The position numbers were made by a program, and so were the translations under genes. Under the pieces are notes generated by a model. The model saw nothing but the letters and a program-made list of their open reading frames with translations, did no database searches and was not told where the DNA came from. From NCBI RefSeq assembly GCF_000710615.1, contig NZ_JDTH01000001.1, forward strand, positions 806,001 to 870,000: a DNA stretch of 64,000 bases. Direction: 5' to 3'. Of this stretch, positions 1 to 8,376 are shown piece after piece. Each line of letters begins with the position of its first letter. The first letter of the stretch is position 1. This stretch comes from Haladaptatus cibarius D43. GTDB lineage: Archaea > Halobacteriota > Halobacteria > Halobacteriales > Haladaptataceae.

Positions 1-440
1 GACTGCACTTCCTTCCGGCCACTCAGTTCGTCCGGAACGAGTCGAAAATGCCGAAATGGAACGTCCTCCGGCGGTTGGTCGAATATATCCACCACCGGAA
101 TTTGAACACCCCATAGCCGCTGTGCGGCGGCGGAGTCGTATGGCAACTCGTCTACCAATTCGAGTTGGCCACTCGCCACGACGCTCCGATAGCCTGCGTC
201 CGTTTTTTCGTGGACGACAAACGAAATCGGGTCGTCGAGCAGGGCTTCCTTCCCGCTTCCCTCCGGAAACGCGAGTCGGAAGTAGAAACTGCTCGTGTCC
301 TCGTAGTAGCCATACGACACCGGGAGCGTAAACGGCGGGTCGTCTGCGGGCGTCGAAAACGAGATGACGCCCGTGCCGCCGTCGCCGAGAAAGTCGTTCA
401 CCGCTTCGTCCGTCATCTGCACCCACCGAAGCCCCTGCAT
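1..440 (-). CDS. PPOX-family flavin-nucleotide-binding protein, 3' end outside window
   Basis: Only the first 146 codons lie in the window. The reading begins MQGLRWVQMTDEAVNDFLG and continues with GTGVISFSTPADDPPFTLPV and a later SYGYYEDTSSFYFRL stretch. This is the N-terminal half of the split beta-barrel of the pyridoxamine 5'-phosphate oxidase superfamily, which binds FMN or a related cofactor. The haloarchaeal members have no proven substrate. I took the ATG at 440 as the start; an in-frame ATG at 416 would give MTDEAVNDF and is the main alternative. The gene reads leftward out of the window, away from the tRNA-Gly genes, with no visible operon partner. The family call is fairly secure; the function is not. 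Confidence 0.75.
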   Translation of the reverse strand, partial: MQGLRWVQMTDEAVNDFLGDGGTGVISFSTPADDPPFTLPVSYGYYEDTSSFYFRLAFPEGSGKEALLDDPISFVVHEKTDAGYRSVVASGQLELVDELPYDSAAAQRLWGVQIPVVDIFDQPPEDVPFRHFRLVPDELSGRKEVQ

Positions 441-533
441 AAATGGCTGTACGACGCGCCGATAGAAAACGAATCGGTGCGTTTCAGGATGTGTTCTGGA
501 TGATGTTGGGTGATTTTCGTGGCGAAAAACCGT

Positions 534-567
534 TTCGTGAGCGACGCAGACCGGCGTCGCTCACGAA
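534..567. repeat. Perfect hairpin, 14-bp arms and 6-base loop
   Basis: Bases 534-547 (ttcgtgagcgacgc) are the exact reverse complement of 554-567, separated by agaccg. It lies downstream of the leftward tRNA-Gly at 631-701 and upstream of the leftward PPOX gene. It could be a processing or termination structure for the tRNA transcript, or a relic of the palindromic repeats common between haloarchaeal genes. There is no T-run next to it, so a classical terminator is not supported. Confidence 0.6.
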
Positions 568-630
568 CTTGTCCCGTTGAGAAATGCGCACAGACAACTC
601 GCTTCGCTCGCCGTTGTGAGTTCGCAAAAA

Positions 631-701
631 TGCGCTGGCTGGGATTTGAACCCAGGTTGTGACCATGGCAAGGTCACGTGATACCACTACACTACCAGCG
701 C
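631..701 (-). tRNA. tRNA-Gly(GCC), copy 1
   Basis: Read on the minus strand, the 71 bases fold into a complete tRNA. The acceptor GCGCTGG (701-695) pairs with CCAGCGC (638-632) and A (631) is the discriminator. The anticodon arm is TGACC-TTGCCAT-GGTCA with anticodon GCC, and the T arm has the GGTTCAAATCC motif. No CCA is encoded. A TATA-like element (tttata on the minus strand, about 740-745) lies some 38 bases upstream of the 5' end, a usual distance for an archaeal tRNA promoter. An identical copy lies at 1047-1117. Confidence 0.97.
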
Positions 702-838
702 GTGGTGTTTTTCGACAATACAATCTTGCCACGGCTGGGTATAAATGTATTACGCAAGCGGGGTGGCGAGAGCAAGCCGAGAATAAATTTAATTGTTCTC
801 GCGCGCGGGTGACTGTAGGATGATTATCACACGAAGTC

Positions 839-860
839 GAGCGACGGTCAGCCGTCGCTC
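839..860. repeat. Palindrome gagcgacgg-tcag-ccgtcgctc
   Basis: Two 9-bp arms flank a 4-base centre. The inner 20 bases (840-859) recur exactly at 2272-2291 inside rpl3. It sits just left of the broken tRNA-Gly fragment. The shape recalls short palindromic repeats between haloarchaeal genes; no function can be read from it. Confidence 0.6.
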
Positions 861-882
861 AACGGTTTATGTTCGGGAAAAG

Positions 883-971
883 TGCGCTGGCAGGGATTTG
901 AACTCGTCAAGACATTCCTGCTCGGCTCACTTCGTTCGCCTGCGCGGGCTGTGACTTGTCTGCTCAAATCC
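883..971 (-). other. Broken tRNA-Gly 3' fragment attached to an 8-bp inverted-repeat-bounded segment
   Basis: Bases 883-903 match the 3' end of the flanking tRNA-Gly genes (T-arm distal strand, acceptor and discriminator) with one mismatch. The homology stops there and no body of a tRNA follows. The adjoining segment runs to 971 and is bounded by ggatttga (894-901) and its reverse complement tcaaatcc (964-971). Truncated tRNA 3' ends of this type are what site-specific recombinases leave when an element integrates into a tRNA gene and later decays. The 345 bases between the two tRNA-Gly genes contain this fragment, the palindrome at 839-860 and no credible protein gene. Confidence 0.6.
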
Positions 972-1046
972 ACAGGACGATTTCCACTGACGCGAGTAGC
1001 GAACGACACTTAGCGGCGTCGCTCATGAGTTTGCGTCAGTGAGAAA

Positions 1047-1117
1047 TGCGCTGGCTGGGATTTGAACCCAGGTTGTGACCATGGCAAGGTCACGTGATAC
1101 CACTACACTACCAGCGC
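1047..1117 (-). tRNA. tRNA-Gly(GCC), copy 2
   Basis: The sequence is identical over 71 bases to the copy at 631-701, with the same anticodon GCC and a complete cloverleaf. A TATA-like stretch on the minus strand (about 1151-1157) lies some 35 bases upstream of the 5' end, so this copy appears to have its own promoter. The downstream flanks of the two copies are also related (gcgtcgctca ... gagaaatgcg at about 1016-1050 and 555-590). Duplication of a tRNA-plus-flank unit therefore explains the pair better than two independent genes. Confidence 0.97.
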
Positions 1118-1261
1118 AGGTTGCTTGCACTTCCTCGTATTCCCGACTACAGTATAAGACTTGCGAGTCAGAATGCCTTCGTGTGGGAATCACTCTCTCA
1201 CTTCTCTTGATTCGGAGGGTTTCAGGCGTGTGAATACGTCACGCTCCCGAATCGGAAGCGT

Positions 1262-1275
1262 CACCCTTTTAACCA
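1262..1275 (+). promoter_or_regulatory. Possible promoter of the ribosomal superoperon
   Basis: An AT-rich run (cacccttttaaccatc) stands out of GC-rich sequence about 55-65 bases upstream of the first start codon at 1329. It resembles a haloarchaeal TATA box with a preceding purine/C-rich BRE. The transcription start would then fall near 1295. This rests on composition and position only. Confidence 0.35.
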
Positions 1276-1328
1276 TCACTGAGAAAATTTCGCTACAGTC
1301 TAGTGATGAGGCGTCGAAGCGTCACGGT

Positions 1329-2171
1329 ATGACCGTCAATATACTCGTCCCGTCGTCCCTCGTCCGGGAAGCCGAAGACAAACGCGAGGCAACTCGCAAA
1401 ATCGGCTACGTCGCCCGCGCGGCGACCATCTTCCGGGCAGATAACCTCATCGTCTTCCCCGATTCGGAAGGCGAGCGAAAATGGGGCGGCGGATTCGTCG
1501 AAACCGTACTCCGGTACGCCGCAACCCCGCCATACCTCCGAAAGGAGGCGTTCGGGAAGCAAGACGAGTTGGAGTATGTTGGCGTCCTACCGCCGCTCCG
1601 CGCACCATCGCAGACCGGCTCCGAATCCGACGATTCGGGGTCGTTAAGACAGGGAATCGTGACCGAGGTCGGACCTGAAGGGCGCGTCCGGGTCAATTGC
1701 GGATTGCAACACCCGATTTCGCTCGTCGTCCCGTCGCAAATGACGGTCGGCGAGGGGGAGCGCGTTACCGTCAGGATCTCTTCGAGAAGACCGGTTCGTG
1801 CGAAGCTCGTGGACGCCCCGCAGTCGGGCTACACAGTGATGCGCATGAACCTCTCGGCGGCCCTCGACCGCGACGATGCTGGCGTTCGAATCGCCACGTC
1901 TCGCTTCGGAGAATCGCTCTCCGTGGCGCGACTCGACGAAATCGTTGCGCAAACCGAACGCGACGGCATGACCGTCGTGTTCGGCTCGCCCGGTCGGGGA
2001 CTGCCGGAGATACTCGGGGTTGAACCCGAGCGTATCTCCGCGGTCGAATCCGGCGTACCAGCCCGGTTCGACCTCTGGCTGAATACGGTTCCGAACCAAG
2101 GCAGCGAGGTCATACGAACTGAAGAAGCGATGTTCGCTTCCCTCGCCTGCCTCAACCTCAACAGCGAGTGA
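1329..2171 (+). CDS. Putative RNA methyltransferase, SPOUT fold (DUF171 / COG2106)
   Basis: This 280-residue protein begins MTVNILVPSSLVREAEDKRE. It has the DUF171 arrangement of an N-terminal SPOUT half, an inserted OB-like beta domain around residues 100-170 (GIVTEVGPEGRVRVNCGLQ), and a C-terminal SPOUT half with the cofactor loop VVFGSPGRGLPEILG near residue 220. Related proteins are RNA uridine or SAM-dependent methyltransferases, and the archaeal gene commonly lies just before rpl3, as here (4-base spacer). That position suggests rRNA modification coupled to ribosome synthesis. I chose ATG 1329 because the upstream in-frame sequence is unlike the family and lies over the promoter. The exact target base is unknown. 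Confidence 0.85.
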   Translation: MTVNILVPSSLVREAEDKREATRKIGYVARAATIFRADNLIVFPDSEGERKWGGGFVETVLRYAATPPYLRKEAFGKQDELEYVGVLPPLRAPSQTGSESDDSGSLRQGIVTEVGPEGRVRVNCGLQHPISLVVPSQMTVGEGERVTVRISSRRPVRAKLVDAPQSGYTVMRMNLSAALDRDDAGVRIATSRFGESLSVARLDEIVAQTERDGMTVVFGSPGRGLPEILGVEPERISAVESGVPARFDLWLNTVPNQGSEVIRTEEAMFASLACLNLNSE

Positions 2172-2175
2172 TACG

Positions 2176-3192
2176 ATGCCACAAACAAGCAGACCACGAA
2201 AAGGTTCGCTGGGCTTCGGCCCCCGTAAGCGTGCAACCAGCGAGGTTCCACGCTTCAACTCATGGCCCGACAGCGACGGTCAGCCGTCGCTCCAAGGCTT
2301 TGCGGGCTACAAGGCAGGAATGACCCACGTGGTGATGGTTAACGACGAAGCAAACTCCCCCCGCGAAGGGATGGAGGAAACCGTTCCCGTCACCATCGTC
2401 GAGACGCCCCCAATGCGGGCCGTCGCTCTCCGAGCCTACGAAGACACGCCATACGGGAAGAAGCCGCTGACGGAAGTGTGGGGAAGCGAGTTCCACGACG
2501 AACTCGACCGCACGCTCAACGTGCCGGAAAACCACGACGCCGACTCCGCGGAGGACGAACTCCGCACCGCCATCGAGGCAGGCGACGTGGCAGACCTCCG
2601 GGTCATCACCCACACCGTCCCAAGCGAGCTGAAGAACGTACCGAAGAAACGACCGGACGTCATGGAAACGCGCATCGGCGGCGGCTCCCTCACGGAGCGC
2701 GCCGACTTTGCGCTCGACGTACTCGAAGACGGCGGGGAACACGACATCACTGACGTGTTCCGCGCAGGCGAGTACCTCGACATCGGTGGCGTCACGAAAG
2801 GTAAAGGAACGCAGGGTCCCGTCAAACGATGGGGCGTCCAGAAGCGGAAGGGCAAACACGCCCGCCAAGGCTGGAGACGCCGCATCGGGAACCTCGGCCC
2901 GTGGAATCCGTCGCGCGTTCGCTCGACGGTTCCACAGCTGGGTCAGATGGGCTACCACCAGCGCACCGAACTTAACAAGCGCCTCATCTCCCTCGGCGAC
3001 GACGACGAAGCCTCCGTCGACGGCGGATTCGTCAACTACGGCGAGGTCGATGGCTCGTACGCGCTCATCAAGGGTTCGGTTCCGGGGCCGAACAAGCGCC
3101 TCGTGCGCTTCCGCCCTGCGATTCGACCGACTGACCAACCGCGCCTCGACCCCGAGGTGCGCTACGTAAGCACGGAGTCTAACCAGGGATAA
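2176..3192 (+). CDS. rpl3: 50S ribosomal protein uL3
   Basis: uL3 (338 residues) binds 23S rRNA near the peptidyl-transferase centre and starts large-subunit assembly. It opens MPQTSRPRKGSLGFGPRKRA, the archaeal/eukaryotic N-terminus, and has the GFAGYKAGMTHVV segment and the glycine-rich central loop around GGVTKGKGTQGPVKRWG that reaches toward the catalytic centre. Its length is normal for haloarchaea. It begins 4 bases after the SPOUT gene and is followed by rpl4 after 3 bases. A 20-base palindrome at 2272-2291 lies in its coding sequence but encodes residues (SDGQPSL) that fit the family. Confidence 0.98.
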   Translation: MPQTSRPRKGSLGFGPRKRATSEVPRFNSWPDSDGQPSLQGFAGYKAGMTHVVMVNDEANSPREGMEETVPVTIVETPPMRAVALRAYEDTPYGKKPLTEVWGSEFHDELDRTLNVPENHDADSAEDELRTAIEAGDVADLRVITHTVPSELKNVPKKRPDVMETRIGGGSLTERADFALDVLEDGGEHDITDVFRAGEYLDIGGVTKGKGTQGPVKRWGVQKRKGKHARQGWRRRIGNLGPWNPSRVRSTVPQLGQMGYHQRTELNKRLISLGDDDEASVDGGFVNYGEVDGSYALIKGSVPGPNKRLVRFRPAIRPTDQPRLDPEVRYVSTESNQG

Positions 3193-3195
3193 CCC

Positions 3196-3942
3196 ATGCA
3201 GGCAACAGTACGTGACCTGAATGGCGAGGAAGCTGACACGGTTGACCTTCCGGACGTGTTCGACACGACTGTCCGGACGGATCTCATCAAGCGTGCAGTG
3301 CTCGCCGCACAGGCAAACCGGAAACAAGACTACGGCACCGACCCGCACGCCGGAATGCGGACCTCCGCCGAGTCGCCGGGCAGTGGCCGCGGTATGGCCC
3401 ACGTCCCGCGAACGAACGGAAAGGCCGCTCGCGTTCCATTCACCGTGGGCGGGCGTGTCGCACACCCGCCAAAGGCGGAGAAAGACCGAACGCTCTCCAT
3501 CAACAAGAAAGAGCGAAAGCAGGCAATCCGAGGCGCCATCGCGGCGACGACGGATGCAGAGCGCGTCTCCGAGCGCGGACACCGCTTCGACGAGGACACC
3601 GAACTGCCGCTCGTCGTGAGCGATGAGTTCGAAGACCTCGTCAAGACGCAGGAAGTCGTTTCCTTCCTCGAAGCGGTCGGCATTGATGCCGACGTCACGC
3701 GCGCGGAAGAAAACAAGACGATTCGCGCAGGGCGCGGGACGACCCGTGGCCGCAAGTACAAGACGCCGAAGTCGATTCTGTTCGTCACCAGCGAAGAACC
3801 ATCGCGCGCGGCGCGCAACCTCGCTGGCGCTGACGTTGCGACGGCGCGTGAGGTCAACGCGGAAGACCTCGCACCCGGCACGCAAGCAGGACGACTCACC
3901 GTCTGGACGGAGAGCGCACTCGAAGAGGTGGCTGACCGATGA
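3196..3942 (+). CDS. rpl4: 50S ribosomal protein uL4
   Basis: uL4 (248 residues) lines the polypeptide exit tunnel. It begins MQATVRDLNGEEADTVDLPD and carries the tunnel-loop region PHAGMRTSAESPGSGRGMAH near residue 50, followed by the archaeal-type globular domain. There is no C-terminal eukaryotic extension. Its stop overlaps the rpl23 start by four bases (ATGA), which predicts translational coupling. Confidence 0.98.
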   Translation: MQATVRDLNGEEADTVDLPDVFDTTVRTDLIKRAVLAAQANRKQDYGTDPHAGMRTSAESPGSGRGMAHVPRTNGKAARVPFTVGGRVAHPPKAEKDRTLSINKKERKQAIRGAIAATTDAERVSERGHRFDEDTELPLVVSDEFEDLVKTQEVVSFLEAVGIDADVTRAEENKTIRAGRGTTRGRKYKTPKSILFVTSEEPSRAARNLAGADVATAREVNAEDLAPGTQAGRLTVWTESALEEVADR

Positions 3943-4190
3943 GCGTAATAGAGTATCCGTGGGTTACGGAGAAGGCGATGAACAAGATGGACTTCGACAA
4001 CAAGCTCCAGTTTATCGTTTCGCTCGACGCCACGAAGCCAGAGATTCGAGACGAAGTCGAAGAGCGCTACGAAGTCACCATCGAGAAAATCAACACCCAA
4101 GTGACGATGAAAGGGAAAAAGAAGGCGACCGTCGCGCTGTCGGACGATGACGACGCGCAGGACGTCGCCTCCCGAATCGGGGTGTTCTGA
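3939..4190 (+). CDS. rpl23: 50S ribosomal protein uL23
   Basis: This 83-residue protein starts MSVIEYPWVTEKAMNKMDF and has the family's beta-alpha-beta fold with the conserved VTEKAM and EERYEVTIEKINT segments. uL23 sits at the tunnel exit and is a docking site for SRP and the translocon. Archaeal versions are short, as here. It overlaps rpl4 by four bases and precedes rpl2 by two. Confidence 0.98.
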   Translation: MSVIEYPWVTEKAMNKMDFDNKLQFIVSLDATKPEIRDEVEERYEVTIEKINTQVTMKGKKKATVALSDDDDAQDVASRIGVF

Positions 4191-4192
4191 CA

Positions 4193-4915
4193 ATGGGACG
4201 AAGGATTCAGGGACAGCGACGTGGTCGCGGTGGACCGACTTTCCGCGCACCGTCGCACCGATACAAGGCTGAACTGAGCCACAAGCAGAACGAAGACAAC
4301 GACTTGGTCACTGGCACGGTCGTCGGCATCGAACACGACCCTGCTCGCAGTGCCCCAGTCGCGGCCATCGAATTCGACGATGGCGACCAGCGACTCGTCC
4401 TCGCGCCGGAAGGCGTCGGAGTGGGCGAGGAGATTCAGGTCGGCGTCTCCGCCGAAATCAAGCCCGGCAACACGCTCCCGCTCGCCGAAATCCCGGAAGG
4501 GGTTCCGGTGTGCAACGTCGAGCGCCAGCCCGGTGACGGCGGAAAGTTCGCGCGCGCCTCCGGCGTCAGCGCGGATCTCATCACGCACGACCGAGAGGCC
4601 GCAGTCGTCGAACTCCCGAGCGGCGAAATCAAGCGCTTGTCGCCTGATTGCCGCGCCACCATCGGCGTCGTCGCCGGTGGCGGACGAACGGAGAAACCGA
4701 TGGTCAAGGCCGGTAACAAACATCACAAAATGCGAGCACGCGGCACGAAGTGGCCGAACGTGCGTGGTGTGGCGATGAACGCCGTTGACCACCCATTCGG
4801 TGGCGGTGGCCGCCAGCACCCCGGCCGACCGAAAAGCGTTTCGCGGGATGCCCCGCCGGGACGAAAGGTCGGAGACATCGCGTCCAAACGAACCGGACGT
4901 GGAGGTAACAAATGA
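4193..4915 (+). CDS. rpl2: 50S ribosomal protein uL2
   Basis: uL2 (240 residues) is essential for subunit association and peptidyl transfer. It begins [20 protein letters not shown]. The C-terminal signature around residues 190-215 contains [20 protein letters not shown], including the histidine implicated in peptidyl-transferase activity. Size and domain order (OB fold, then SH3-like) are normal. It overlaps rps19 by four bases. Confidence 0.98.
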   Translation: MGRRIQGQRRGRGGPTFRAPSHRYKAELSHKQNEDNDLVTGTVVGIEHDPARSAPVAAIEFDDGDQRLVLAPEGVGVGEEIQVGVSAEIKPGNTLPLAEIPEGVPVCNVERQPGDGGKFARASGVSADLITHDREAAVVELPSGEIKRLSPDCRATIGVVAGGGRTEKPMVKAGNKHHKMRARGTKWPNVRGVAMNAVDHPFGGGGRQHPGRPKSVSRDAPPGRKVGDIASKRTGRGGNK

Positions 4916-5337
4916 GCGGAAACGAATACCGAACCGGACGCGAAGGTGAGTTCACCTATCGCGGCTACGACCTTGACGAACTGCAGGACATGAGCCTGGA
5001 GGAAGTCGCAGAACTGCTCCCCGCACGCAAGCGGCGAAGCATCCTTCGCGGGTTGACCGTCGAGCAGGAGAAATTGCTCGAAAAGGCCCGGAACAAAACC
5101 GAGGAAGAATCGGCAAACAGCCCGATTCGGACGCATCTGCGCGACATGCCGGTGCTTCCATCGTTCGTTGACAAGACGTTCGCCGTCTACAACGGCAGTG
5201 AGTTCGAACGTGTCCGCATCGAGCCGGAGATGTTGGGCCACTACCTCGGCGAGTTCCAGCTGACCCGCAATTCAGTTGAACACGGACAAGCAGGAATCGG
5301 TGCGACCCGCTCCTCGAAGTTCGTGCCACTCAAATAA
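4912..5337 (+). CDS. rps19: 30S ribosomal protein uS19
   Basis: uS19 (141 residues) is part of the head of the small subunit. The N-terminal half is an archaeal/eukaryotic extension ([20 protein letters not shown]). The conserved core follows, with [20 protein letters not shown] and [20 protein letters not shown], and the protein ends [11 protein letters not shown]. Three bases separate it from rpl22. Confidence 0.98.
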   Translation: MSGNEYRTGREGEFTYRGYDLDELQDMSLEEVAELLPARKRRSILRGLTVEQEKLLEKARNKTEEESANSPIRTHLRDMPVLPSFVDKTFAVYNGSEFERVRIEPEMLGHYLGEFQLTRNSVEHGQAGIGATRSSKFVPLK

Positions 5338-5340
5338 ACC

Positions 5341-5802
5341 ATGGGAATCAGCTACAGCGTCGATGCCGACCCGGACACCACCGCGAAAGGGATGCTTCGG
5401 GAGCGGCATATGAGCCACAAGCACAGCAAGGCGATTGCCCGCGAAATCAAGGGCAAAACTGCCGAGGACGCGAAAGCGTACCTCCAGCAGGTCGTGAACG
5501 AGGAGCGGTCGGTGCCGTTTAAGCAGCACAACAGCGGCGTCGGCCATCGCTCGGACATCGACGGCTGGGACGCAGGTCGCTACCCAGAGAAGGCGAGCAA
5601 GGCGTTCATCGAACTCCTCGACAACGTCACCGCCAACGCGGATGCGCAGGGCTTCGACGGCGAGTCGATGGAAATCATGCACGTCGCCGCCCATAAGGTC
5701 GGCGAAGTGCAGGGCCGAAAGCCTCGCGCATTCGGCCGTGCAAGCGCCTGGAACACCCCTGAAGTGGATGTCGAACTCATCCTTGAGGAGGTCGAAGAAT
5801 AA
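5341..5802 (+). CDS. rpl22: 50S ribosomal protein uL22
   Basis: uL22 (153 residues) contributes to the tunnel constriction. It begins MGISYSVDADPDTTAKGMLR, has the early helix with MSHKHSKAIAREIKGK, and near the C-terminus the GRASAWNTPEVDVELILEEV tail of archaeal versions. The conserved beta-hairpin region is near QGRKPRAFGRAS. Its stop codon shares one base with the rps3 start. Confidence 0.98.
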   Translation: MGISYSVDADPDTTAKGMLRERHMSHKHSKAIAREIKGKTAEDAKAYLQQVVNEERSVPFKQHNSGVGHRSDIDGWDAGRYPEKASKAFIELLDNVTANADAQGFDGESMEIMHVAAHKVGEVQGRKPRAFGRASAWNTPEVDVELILEEVEE

Positions 5803-6692
5803 TGGCAGACGAACATCAATTCATCGAAGACGGGCTTCAGCGCTCGCAGATAGACGAGTTCTTCTCGGAAGAACTCGGTCGCGCGGGCTACGGCGGCATG
5901 GATGTCGCCAAGACGCCGATGGGGACACAGATCGTTCTCAAGGCCGAAAAGCCCGGTATGGTTATCGGAAAGGGCGGAAAGAACATCCGGAAGATCACCC
6001 GAGAACTCGGCGAGCGGTTCAATCTCGACGACCCGCAGATCGACGTTCAAGAGGTTGACGAACCGGATCTGAACGCCCGAATCGTCGCCGACCGACTCGC
6101 CAACGCGCTCGAACGCGGTTGGTACTTCCGGAAGGCAGGTCACACGACCATCGACCGTATCATGGATTCCGGCGCACTTGGTGCCGAAATCGTCCTGTCC
6201 GGGAAAGTCACGGGCGCACGTTCGCGCGTGGAGAAGTTCAACCGTGGCTACATCAAACACAACGGTGAACCCGCACAGGAAATCGTCGACCACGGTCAGG
6301 GCGTCGCAGTGATGAAACTCGGCACCATCGGCGTGGACGTCAAAATCATCCCGCCGGGAGCCAACCTGCCCGACGACTTCCACATCGAGGAGGGTGCGAA
6401 CCCAGAAGAACTCGTCCCGGAAGCCGTCGAGGCAAACGAACAAGCGACTCTCATCGAGGAACCCGACGAGGAAACCCTCGAAGAACTCGAAGCCGACGAG
6501 GAATCGCCGGAACCCGGCGAAACCGAAGTTGACGAAGAAATCGTCGAAGAAGTCATCGAGGAAGAGTCGGCAGAGGCAGACGACTCCGAACCCGAGTCCG
6601 TCGAAGAAGAACTCGACGAACTCGAAGAGGAAGTCGAAGCCGAAGCCGAGGAACTGCTCGAAGAGATGGAAGACGAGGAGAGTGAAGAATAA
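5802..6692 (+). CDS. rps3: 30S ribosomal protein uS3 with long acidic tail
   Basis: uS3 forms the mRNA entry channel. Residues 1-200 contain the KH domain ([18 protein letters not shown]) and the C-terminal uS3 domain ([20 protein letters not shown]). About 90 further residues are almost entirely Glu/Asp. Such acidic tails are a haloarchaeal feature, and the total of 296 residues is on the long side for archaea. The tail probably keeps this RNA-binding protein soluble in molar salt. Overlaps with both neighbours are one base. Confidence 0.97.
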   Translation: MADEHQFIEDGLQRSQIDEFFSEELGRAGYGGMDVAKTPMGTQIVLKAEKPGMVIGKGGKNIRKITRELGERFNLDDPQIDVQEVDEPDLNARIVADRLANALERGWYFRKAGHTTIDRIMDSGALGAEIVLSGKVTGARSRVEKFNRGYIKHNGEPAQEIVDHGQGVAVMKLGTIGVDVKIIPPGANLPDDFHIEEGANPEELVPEAVEANEQATLIEEPDEETLEELEADEESPEPGETEVDEEIVEEVIEEESAEADDSEPESVEEELDELEEEVEAEAEELLEEMEDEESEE

Positions 6693-6904
6693 TGGCGATT
6701 CTTCACACTGGAGAAATCCGCGACATGACGCCTGCCGAGCGTGAAGCAGAACTCGAAGAACTCGAGACGGAACTGCTCAACACGAAGGCAGTCAAGGCCG
6801 CGGGTGGTGCACCCGAAAATCCGGGTCGCATCAAGGAACTTCGCCGAACTATCGCTCGAATCAAGACGATTCAGCAAGAAGAAGGGGACTCTACGGAAGA
6901 GTAA
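6692..6904 (+). CDS. rpl29: 50S ribosomal protein uL29
   Basis: This 70-residue two-helix protein begins [20 protein letters not shown] and ends in the [20 protein letters not shown] helix typical of uL29. It lies near the tunnel exit next to uL23. The start overlaps the rps3 stop by one base. Confidence 0.96.
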   Translation: MAILHTGEIRDMTPAEREAELEELETELLNTKAVKAAGGAPENPGRIKELRRTIARIKTIQQEEGDSTEE

Positions 6905-6906
6905 CC

Positions 6907-7290
6907 ATGCCACTGACAGCCGAGACGCTCACGAAACACGAACTCGCCGGTCTACCCGTGCGAGTCGTTTCAGCCACGAATCCCGCTCTCGAAGGTATCG
7001 AGGGTCAGGTCGTGTCCGAAACGATGCGCACGCTTACCGTCGAGTCTGCGTCTCGGTCGTGGCAGGTACCAAAGCAGGGCACGAGATTCGAGTTCAGACT
7101 CACAGATGAAGCCGCCGTTTCCTGCGAAGGAACGGGGACTCCGTCCAAACGGGAGTCGGAAACTGCCGGAGGGAACTCCGGTCAGTCTGGCTTCTGCGAG
7201 GGCGGAGCCTACGTTACGGTGGATGGATTCACACTGCTCTCACGACCCGCATTGCGTACCGAAGCAGGAGGTAATTCGAAATGGCGTTAG
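6907..7290 (+). CDS. rnp1: Ribonuclease P protein component 1 (Rpp29/Pop4)
   Basis: This 127-residue protein has the Sm-like barrel of archaeal Rpp29, with [20 protein letters not shown] near residue 12 and [14 protein letters not shown] near residue 54. It is a subunit of RNase P, which matures tRNA 5' ends. The gene lies between rpl29 and rps17 in most archaea, which confirms the call. Its 3' end overlaps the rps17 start by ten bases. A low-complexity Ser/Gly/Glu stretch around residues 72-97 interrupts the barrel and is probably a loop insertion. Confidence 0.93.
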   Translation: MPLTAETLTKHELAGLPVRVVSATNPALEGIEGQVVSETMRTLTVESASRSWQVPKQGTRFEFRLTDEAAVSCEGTGTPSKRESETAGGNSGQSGFCEGGAYVTVDGFTLLSRPALRTEAGGNSKWR

Positions 7291-7625
7291 GATTGAACGT
7301 ACCAGAACCGGAGGAGACATGCTCCGACGAGGACTGCCCGTTCCACGGAACGCTTTCCGTGCGCGGACAGATTCTCGAAGGAGAGGTCGCCTCCACCGAC
7401 ATGGAAAAGACCGTTGTCGTCGAGCGAGAGTACGACGTTACAGTGCCGAAATACGACCGGCAAATGAAACGTCGCTCCCGCGTTCCGGCCCACGCGCCGG
7501 AGTGCCTGACTCTCGAAGTCGGCGAAACGGTTCGTATCGCAGAAACCCGACCGCTCTCGAAGACGAAATCACACGTCGTCATCGAGACCGTGGCGGACGA
7601 CGCCACGGAGGGAGGTGACAACTAA
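7281..7625 (+). CDS. rps17: 30S ribosomal protein uS17
   Basis: uS17 (114 residues) binds 16S rRNA helix 11. It has the archaeal N-terminal extension with [20 protein letters not shown], then the OB-fold core [20 protein letters not shown] and the family motif [10 protein letters not shown]. It overlaps rnp1 by ten bases and rpl14 by one. Confidence 0.97.
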   Translation: MALGLNVPEPEETCSDEDCPFHGTLSVRGQILEGEVASTDMEKTVVVEREYDVTVPKYDRQMKRRSRVPAHAPECLTLEVGETVRIAETRPLSKTKSHVVIETVADDATEGGDN

Positions 7626-8023
7626 TGGAAGCGCTGAAAGCTGACGTGACGCAGGGCGTCGAGAAAGGCTCCCTGCTCAACTGTGCCGACAACACCGGCG
7701 CACGCGAGCTGAAAGTCATCAGCGTCTCCGGCTACCACGGCACGAAGAGCCGCCACCCGAAGGCAGGCATCGGTGACAAAATCACCGTGTCCGTCACGAA
7801 GGGGACGCCCGAGATGCGGCGTCAGGTGCTGGAAGCCGTCATCATTCGACAGCGCAAATCCATCCGCCGACCGGACGGCACGCGTGTCAAATTTGAAGAC
7901 AACGCTGCCGTCGTTATCGACGACGTCGAAGAGCCGCGAGGGACGGAGATCAAAGGTCCCATCGCGCAAGAAGTCGCCGAGCGGTTCGGAAGTATTGCAA
8001 GCACAGCTACGATGATAGTATGA
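7625..8023 (+). CDS. rpl14: 50S ribosomal protein uL14
   Basis: uL14 (132 residues) forms an intersubunit bridge. Diagnostic parts are [20 protein letters not shown] near residue 17, the [12 protein letters not shown] region near residue 75 and the C-terminal [12 protein letters not shown]. It overlaps rpl24 by four bases (ATGA). Confidence 0.98.
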   Translation: MEALKADVTQGVEKGSLLNCADNTGARELKVISVSGYHGTKSRHPKAGIGDKITVSVTKGTPEMRRQVLEAVIIRQRKSIRRPDGTRVKFEDNAAVVIDDVEEPRGTEIKGPIAQEVAERFGSIASTATMIV

Positions 8024-8376
8024 CCCGACAACCACGCAAACAGCGAAACCAGACCGAACGCGCCCCGCTTCACCAGCGGCATCAGCAGGTCAAAGCGACG
8101 CTGTCCGACGACCTCCGCGAGGAGTACGGTCAGCGAAGCGTCCGCGTCAACGCGGGCGACACGGTCGAGGTCATGCGCGGCGATTTCGCCGGCGAAGAGG
8201 GCGAAGTGCTCGAAGTGGATATGAAGAATTCAGTCATCCACGTCGAGGAAGTCATCCTCGAAAAAGCAGACGGCGAGGACGTTCCGCGTCCGCTCGACAC
8301 GAGCAACGTTCGCGTGACCGACCTCAACCTCGAAGACGACCGCCGCGAGGCGCGTCTGGAAGGTGATACCGAATGA
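8020..8376 (+). CDS. rpl24: 50S ribosomal protein uL24
   Basis: uL24 (118 residues) is an assembly initiator. It begins [20 protein letters not shown] and has the KOW motif [20 protein letters not shown] near residue 43. The C-terminal archaeal section ends in an acidic tail. It overlaps its neighbours by four bases on both sides. Confidence 0.98.
   Translation: MTRQPRKQRNQTERAPLHQRHQQVKATLSDDLREEYGQRSVRVNAGDTVEVMRGDFAGEEGEVLEVDMKNSVIHVEEVILEKADGEDVPRPLDTSNVRVTDLNLEDDRREARLEGDTE

Noticed and set aside
883-971. A third functional tRNA gene between the tRNA-Gly copies
   Set aside because: Only the last 21 bases match a tRNA; no D arm, anticodon arm or 5' acceptor strand can be drawn.
2272-2291. 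Palindrome inside rpl3 as an inserted repeat that adds residues
   Set aside because: The encoded residues (SDGQPSL before QGFAGYKAGMTH) fit the length and pattern of haloarchaeal uL3, so no extra segment is present; only the codon choice is shared.
2260-3885. Long minus-strand open frame opposite rpl3-rpl4
   Set aside because: It is the antisense of two highly conserved ribosomal genes in GC-rich DNA with a strong third-position bias, which leaves spurious frames open. Its composition is unlike haloarchaeal proteins.
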